A DNA stretch of 64,000 bases from Lanius collurio (Eukaryota > Chordata > Aves > Passeriformes > Laniidae). The notes under the pieces were generated by a model that worked only from the letters and a program-made list of their open reading frames with translations, did not search any database and was not told where the DNA came from. Location: contig JACBWW010000017.1 of NCBI GenBank assembly GCA_020086605.1, forward strand, positions 10,831,032 to 10,895,031, written 5' to 3'. Positions 63,101 to 64,000 of this stretch are shown in pieces (within the stretch, counting starts at the first letter, position 1; every line of letters begins with the position of its first letter). The position numbers were made by a program, and so were the translations under genes.

Positions 63101-63393
63101 GTTCAGCATTTACAGCCGAACAATACCAGCAACATCAACAGCAACTGGCACTAATGCAGAAACAGCAGCTTGCACAAATTCATCAACAGCAAGCAAATAG
63201 TAATTCCTCTGCCAACACATCACAGGTGAGGGATTTGTCTGTGCTATGATTTATCCCTCATTGTTTCCCACCAGGGTTCATCTCTAATTGTCAACTGTTG
63301 CCATAGAACCTTGAAACTAACCAACAGGAAAGTGGCTTTCGCCTGAATCTACATCATAGCCATTCTGTAAAGTGTTTAGAAGGGACACTGCAG
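17980..63393 (+). CDS. EPC1: Enhancer of polycomb homolog 1, NuA4/TIP60 complex scaffold (partial, 12 exons)
   Basis: Joined coding exons: 17980-18132, 43932-44091, 45788-45933, 46019-46225, 46617-46765, 48067-48223, 49516-49692, 49804-49893, 49979-50127, 51238-51590, 63107-63225, 63307-63393 (1947 nt, 649 codons, no stop). All introns are GT..AG and all phases join. The protein starts [20 protein letters not shown]; residues 1 to about 153 are the EPcA (EPL1) region, about 172-260 a very basic stretch, 325-413 acidic/Ser-rich, and 581-620 Gln-rich, leading into the C-terminal E_Pc_C domain, which is cut by the window end. In the family, EPcA holds the catalytic module (KAT5/TIP60, ING3, MEAF6) that acetylates nucleosomal H4 and H2A in the nucleus. 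EPC1 is preferred to EPC2 because of the exon 1 text [22 protein letters not shown]2 differs there as I remember it. Promoter is a CpG island. No frameshift or premature stop was seen. Confidence 0.97.
18177..19000. other. Assembly gap (824 N) in the EPC1 CpG island
   Basis: Run of N beginning 44 bases after the exon 1 donor, preceded by a C10 tract in ACCCCCCCCCC-type sequence. GC-rich DNA on both sides suggests sequencing dropout. The true length is unknown, and any alternative first exon in it would be missed. Confidence 1.
19574..19711 (+). mobile_element. tRNA-Ile-derived SINE with CR1-like tail (TguSINE1 type)
   Basis: The 5' half (to about 19640) resembles tRNA-Ile(AAT): TAGCTCGGTTAGAGC around the A box, anticodon-loop region CTAATAA with AAT at 19599-19601, and a perfect B box GGTTCGATCC at 19617-19626. 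The 3' half (ACTCGATGATCCTTGTGG, then CAACTCAGAATAT and ATTCTGTG) matches the CR1 3' end. The aminoacyl stem is degraded, so this is a retroposon rather than a tRNA gene. It is mobilised in trans by CR1 in the known family. Confidence 0.88.
25772..26005 (+). mobile_element. CR1 LINE, 5'-truncated 3' end
   Basis: Typical CR1 3'-terminal sequence: GGCACTGGAACAAGCTCC..., CTCAGGCACATGGTGTAATT, GATGATCCTCGTGGGTCCCT, ending in ATTCTGTG/ATTCTATT octamer-like repeats. Lies in EPC1 intron 1, sense to the gene. No reverse transcriptase frame remains. Confidence 0.92.
39489..39767 (-). mobile_element. CR1 LINE fragment, antisense to EPC1
   Basis: It begins with the inverted CR1 terminus (ACAGAATCATGGAATATTC), then GGGACCCACAAGGATCATCG and the diagnostic CCCTGCACAACAGCACAACC, and fades after CAGTGCCTGCCCCTC. 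It is a 5'-truncated copy in intron 1 with many substitutions. Confidence 0.88.
41144..41211 (+). repeat. T7-A13 block with A/C-rich continuation
   Basis: Seven T followed directly by thirteen A, then AACAAAAACCAAAAAACC-like sequence. Low complexity in intron 1; it could be an old poly-A tail. Confidence 0.8.
43640..43833 (+). other. GC-rich patch before exon 2; possible alternative first exon
   Basis: A local block rich in G+C and CpG within an AT-rich intron. It ends at a donor-like ACA|GTGAGT (GT at 43834-43835), 98 bases before the exon 2 acceptor. That arrangement could serve as an alternative first or cassette exon. No conserved reading frame is seen in it, and an unrelated GC-rich insertion is equally possible. 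Confidence 0.3.
43750..43763 (-). promoter_or_regulatory. Near-consensus CTCF binding motif
   Basis: Plus strand reads GCGCCACCTGCCGG. Its reverse complement, CCGGCAGGTGGCGC, matches 13 of 14 positions of the CTCF core CCASYAGRKGGCRS. It lies in a GC-rich patch in otherwise AT-rich intron 1, 168 bases before exon 2. Occupancy is inferred only. Confidence 0.55.
43932..44091 (+). CDS. EPC1: EPC1 coding exon 2
   Basis: Codons 52-104 plus one base. It begins [20 protein letters not shown] and ends at LIHIQ. The acceptor is TTTGTTTATAG|GAAC and the donor C|GTAAGTAAA; the last C joins CT of the next exon to make Pro105. It is part of the EPcA region. Met72 is the first internal Met in it. A GC-rich patch with a CTCF-like motif lies 170-280 bases upstream. 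Confidence 0.96.
44092..45787 (+). other. EPC1: EPC1 intron 2
   Basis: 1,696 bases, phase 1, containing one old inverted CR1 fragment. The 147-codon antisense open frame at 44120-44563 resembles no family I know. Confidence 0.9.
44772..44985 (-). mobile_element. Old CR1 LINE fragment in intron 2
   Basis: Diverged inverted CR1: AAAGATAATCTACATTCAAG, GGTCCAACCTGACCTTGAAT, CCAGGGATGGGCATCCACC, and CACCACCCTCATTGTAAA. The high divergence and lost octamer tail suggest an old insertion. Confidence 0.8.
45788..45933 (+). CDS. EPC1: EPC1 coding exon 3
   Basis: Two bases plus codons 106-153: [20 protein letters not shown] through [10 protein letters not shown]. The acidic DYDLDSEDE motif is a conserved landmark of the EPcA region in the EPC/Epl1 family. 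The acceptor is CATTTAG|CTTTT and the donor CAG|GTACAAC. It is followed by an intron of only 85 bases. Confidence 0.96.
45934..46018 (+). other. EPC1: EPC1 intron 3 (85 bp)
   Basis: Minimal intron. Read-through would add VQRYFE then a TAA stop that overlaps an AATAAA hexamer at 45950-45955. Confidence 0.92.
46019..46225 (+). CDS. EPC1: EPC1 coding exon 4
   Basis: Codons 154-222, phase 0 at both ends. It begins [20 protein letters not shown] and runs into the basic segments [11 protein letters not shown] and [12 protein letters not shown]. Positive charge here fits the nucleosome-facing basic region known for Epl1/EPC proteins. The acceptor is TTTACATTTAG|CCAG and the donor AAA|GTAAGTAT. Confidence 0.96.
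46226..46616 (+). other. EPC1: EPC1 intron 4
   Basis: 391 bases, phase 0, AT-rich; nothing further recognised. Confidence 0.92.
46617..46765 (+). CDS. EPC1: EPC1 coding exon 5
   Basis: Codons 223-271 plus two bases: [20 protein letters not shown] and on to LEIMEKR. It is Lys/Arg/Glu-rich, likely long alpha-helix, and continues the basic region. The acceptor is TATCTACAG|AATC and the donor AG|GTAATG; AG joins G of the next exon to give Arg272. Confidence 0.95.
46766..48066 (+). other. EPC1: EPC1 intron 5
   Basis: 1,301 bases, phase 2. No repeat recognised. Its last 300 or so bases happen to be open in the frame of exon 6. Confidence 0.92.
48067..48223 (+). CDS. EPC1: EPC1 coding exon 6
   Basis: One base plus codons 273-324: [20 protein letters not shown] to ELKEYKVK. 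The acceptor is CTGATTTCAG|GTAT and the donor AAA|GTACGTAA. Open frame continues on both sides into intron (about 47750-48331), but homology to EPC1 stops exactly at these splice sites. Confidence 0.95.
48224..49515 (+). other. EPC1: EPC1 intron 6
   Basis: 1,292 bases, phase 0, with a strong T-rich acceptor tract. Nothing further recognised. Confidence 0.92.
49516..49692 (+). CDS. EPC1: EPC1 coding exon 7
   Basis: Codons 325-383, phase 0 at both ends. It starts [20 protein letters not shown], then a short Ala run ([14 protein letters not shown]) and the acidic [17 protein letters not shown]. The acceptor has a long T tract (TTTTTTTTGCAG) and the donor is CAG|GTAGGACC. The following intron of 111 bases is in frame and stop-free. 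Confidence 0.96.
49693..49803 (+). other. EPC1: EPC1 intron 7 (111 bp, stop-free and in frame)
   Basis: GTAGGACC donor, TTTGAAG acceptor, phase 0. Its 37 triplets contain no stop, so retention would insert 37 residues (starting [16 protein letters not shown]) without shifting the frame. Confidence 0.9.
49804..49893 (+). CDS. EPC1: EPC1 coding exon 8
   Basis: Codons 384-413: [20 protein letters not shown] followed by [10 protein letters not shown]. Phase 0 at both ends. The acceptor is CCCTCTTTGAAG|GTTT and the donor GCT|GTAAGTAG. It is flanked by introns of 111 and 85 bases. Confidence 0.96.
49894..49978 (+). other. EPC1: EPC1 intron 8 (85 bp)
   Basis: Minimal intron, phase 0. Read-through reaches a TAA only at 49975-49977, inside the acceptor (TTTTAAG). 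Confidence 0.92.
49979..50127 (+). CDS. EPC1: EPC1 coding exon 9
   Basis: Codons 414-462 plus two bases: [20 protein letters not shown] through [20 protein letters not shown] and RRVGRGG. Aromatic-rich and strongly conserved in vertebrate EPC proteins. The acceptor is ATTATTTTAAG|CCTC and the donor AG|GTGAGTGC; AG joins G of exon 10 to give Arg463. Confidence 0.96.
50128..51237 (+). other. EPC1: EPC1 intron 9
   Basis: 1,110 bases, phase 2, with an A-rich block near 50205-50240. Nothing else recognised. Confidence 0.92.
51238..51590 (+). CDS. EPC1: EPC1 coding exon 10 (largest in window)
   Basis: One base plus codons 464-580 and one base. It begins [20 protein letters not shown], is Ser/Thr-rich, includes the conserved block [20 protein letters not shown], and ends KSSSGSAHI plus the G that completes Ala581. 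The acceptor is CTGGTTTTAG|GGTG and the donor ATTG|GTATGTTT. It is followed by the second largest intron of the gene. Confidence 0.96.
53553..53578 (+). repeat. Poly-T tract in intron 10
   Basis: TTTTTTTGGG followed by about 15 T. Low complexity only. Confidence 0.8.
55594..55978 (+). mobile_element. CR1 LINE, 5'-truncated 3' end in intron 10
   Basis: Best preserved CR1 of the window: CTTGTTCAGCCTGGAGAAGA at the 5' side, AGATATTAGGAAGAAATTCT, CACTGGAACAGGTTGCCCAG, GGTCCCTTCCAGCCCAAACC, ending CATTCTATGATTCTAT. Same orientation as EPC1. Only non-coding 3' UTR sequence of the LINE is present. Confidence 0.93.
61171..61280 (-). mobile_element. Short CR1 fragment in intron 10
   Basis: Inverted CR1 terminus, AATCATAGAATA..GATAGAATCATAGAATACA, followed by GAGTTGGAGGGGACCCATAG, CCCTGCATTGGTCACCCC and TCAGACCATGAG. 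The end repeat is duplicated or expanded at 61171-61204. Confidence 0.85.
63004..63024 (+). repeat. T7-G9-T-G4 tract upstream of exon 11
   Basis: AGGTTTTTTT followed by nine G, T and four G, ending 82 bases before the exon 11 acceptor. G runs in introns can bind hnRNP H/F; with only 14 bases it cannot form a canonical four-tract, three-tetrad quadruplex. Confidence 0.8.
63107..63225 (+). CDS. EPC1: EPC1 coding exon 11 (Gln-rich)
   Basis: Two bases plus codons 582-620: [20 protein letters not shown], then [19 protein letters not shown]. This is the glutamine-rich segment near the start of the E_Pc_C domain. The acceptor is TATTTTGTTCAG|CATT and the donor CAG|GTGAGGGA. Followed by an intron of 81 bases. 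Confidence 0.95.
63226..63306 (+). other. EPC1: EPC1 intron 11 (81 bp)
   Basis: Minimal intron, phase 0, GTGAGGG donor and CCATAG acceptor. An in-frame TGA follows after seven codons, so retention would truncate the protein. Confidence 0.92.
63307..63393 (+). CDS. EPC1: EPC1 coding exon 12 (last in window)
   Basis: Codons 621-649, phase 0 at both ends. It starts [10 protein letters not shown] and continues [19 protein letters not shown]. The acceptor is CTGTTGCCATAG|AACC and the donor CAG|GTGAGTGT. As I remember the mammalian protein, the matching stretch is shorter (NIQGLERTLQ), so this exon carries about five extra residues. The rest of the gene is outside the window. Confidence 0.92.
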
Positions 63394-64000
63394 GTGAGTG
63401 TGGCAGGCGTTGCCTCTGCTCCCTCTTAACAAAAAAAAAAAAAGATGGGTCAGTCAATTAATGAAATTTTCAAAGCCTTAGAAATATGAATTGCAGAAGT
63501 CTCCAGCCATATCATTATCCTCTTTTCAGTGGGGGATTTTCAGAGCAGAATTTTAGTTAATTAAAACTAACTCATACATACGTCCTCCATACAGCTGTGA
63601 AAGTGTCTAATACTCATAAATGTGTAGTGAGATTGCAGTGGTGACAGACACATGAAAAGGTCCAGAAGTTGTTTGCATTCTGAACCTCCAAGTCTCTGAA
63701 TTGGGTTTGGAGTTTCATGAAAACAGGTTGATCTGTGAAACAGTGTTGTTACATAGAACTTCAGAAATCAGTTTCTTTGTGTTTTGAATAGTTGTGGGGC
63801 ATATCTTGGTTGTTTTAATAGAGCTGAAAGTGCATGGTAGTACAAAAAATCACCGTTGAGATTTTTAACTAGCTTTACCAGATGATCACAGTTTGATCTG
63901 AGAGAATGACTGGTGCACAGTTCTGATTTTCATGTATTGATGTTTGTTTTACTAGGTTTTGTGTAGCTTTAAAATGGGGAGAGTACTGACAGTTTGGAAG
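63394..64000 (+). other. EPC1: Start of EPC1 intron 12
   Basis: GTGAGTG donor, phase 0; A12 run near 63430. The intron continues past the window end and no further exon was found. Confidence 0.85.

Larger units (their letters stand above)
51591..63106 (+). other. EPC1: EPC1 intron 10 (11.5 kb)
   Basis: Phase 1. Contains CR1 copies at 55594 and 61171, a poly-T tract near 53553 and a G-run near 63011. No other coding sequence was recognised. Confidence 0.9.

Noticed and set aside
1..64000. CRISPR array, operon or phage-like system
   Set aside because: The window is vertebrate nuclear DNA with spliced genes and LINEs; no regularly spaced direct repeats were seen.

Overview
The window is nuclear DNA of a bird, most likely a passerine. 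It carries several copies of the avian LINE CR1, recognisable by their 3' ends (the GATGATCCTTGTGGGTCCCTT-type block followed by short ATTCTATG/ATTCTGTG repeats). It also carries a tRNA-Ile-derived SINE fused to a CR1-like tail, a composite I know from passerines as the TguSINE1 type. The introns of 81-111 bp and the GC-rich, gap-prone first exon also fit a bird genome.

There is one protein-coding gene, on the + strand: EPC1 (enhancer of polycomb homolog 1), a scaffold subunit of the NuA4/TIP60 histone acetyltransferase complex. Twelve coding exons (17980-63393) were placed by hand. All have GT..AG borders and compatible phases, and together they give 649 uninterrupted codons. The last part of the protein, roughly 190 residues by comparison with the mammalian length I remember, lies beyond position 64000.

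Layout: 1-16640 is AT-rich upstream sequence with no gene I can support. It holds one GC-rich LTR-like insert (about 2585-3062), one assembly gap (7006-7387), T/G-rich and poly-A low-complexity tracts and an ATT microsatellite. A CpG island (about 16640-19090, with an 824-base gap at 18177-19000) covers the promoter, 5' UTR and exon 1; it has a YY1-type element and a 29-codon upstream ORF that stops one base before the EPC1 start codon. Intron 1 (25.8 kb) holds the SINE and two CR1 copies, and ends in a small GC-rich patch with a near-consensus CTCF motif just before exon 2. Exons 2-10 lie within about 7.7 kb (43932-51590). Intron 10 is 11.5 kb and holds two more CR1 pieces; exons 11 and 12 follow.

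I found no new multi-gene system. The observations most worth following are regulatory or splicing candidates inside EPC1: the abutting uORF, the GC patch, CTCF motif and possible alternative first exon before exon 2, the in-frame stop-free intron 7, and a divergent exon 12.
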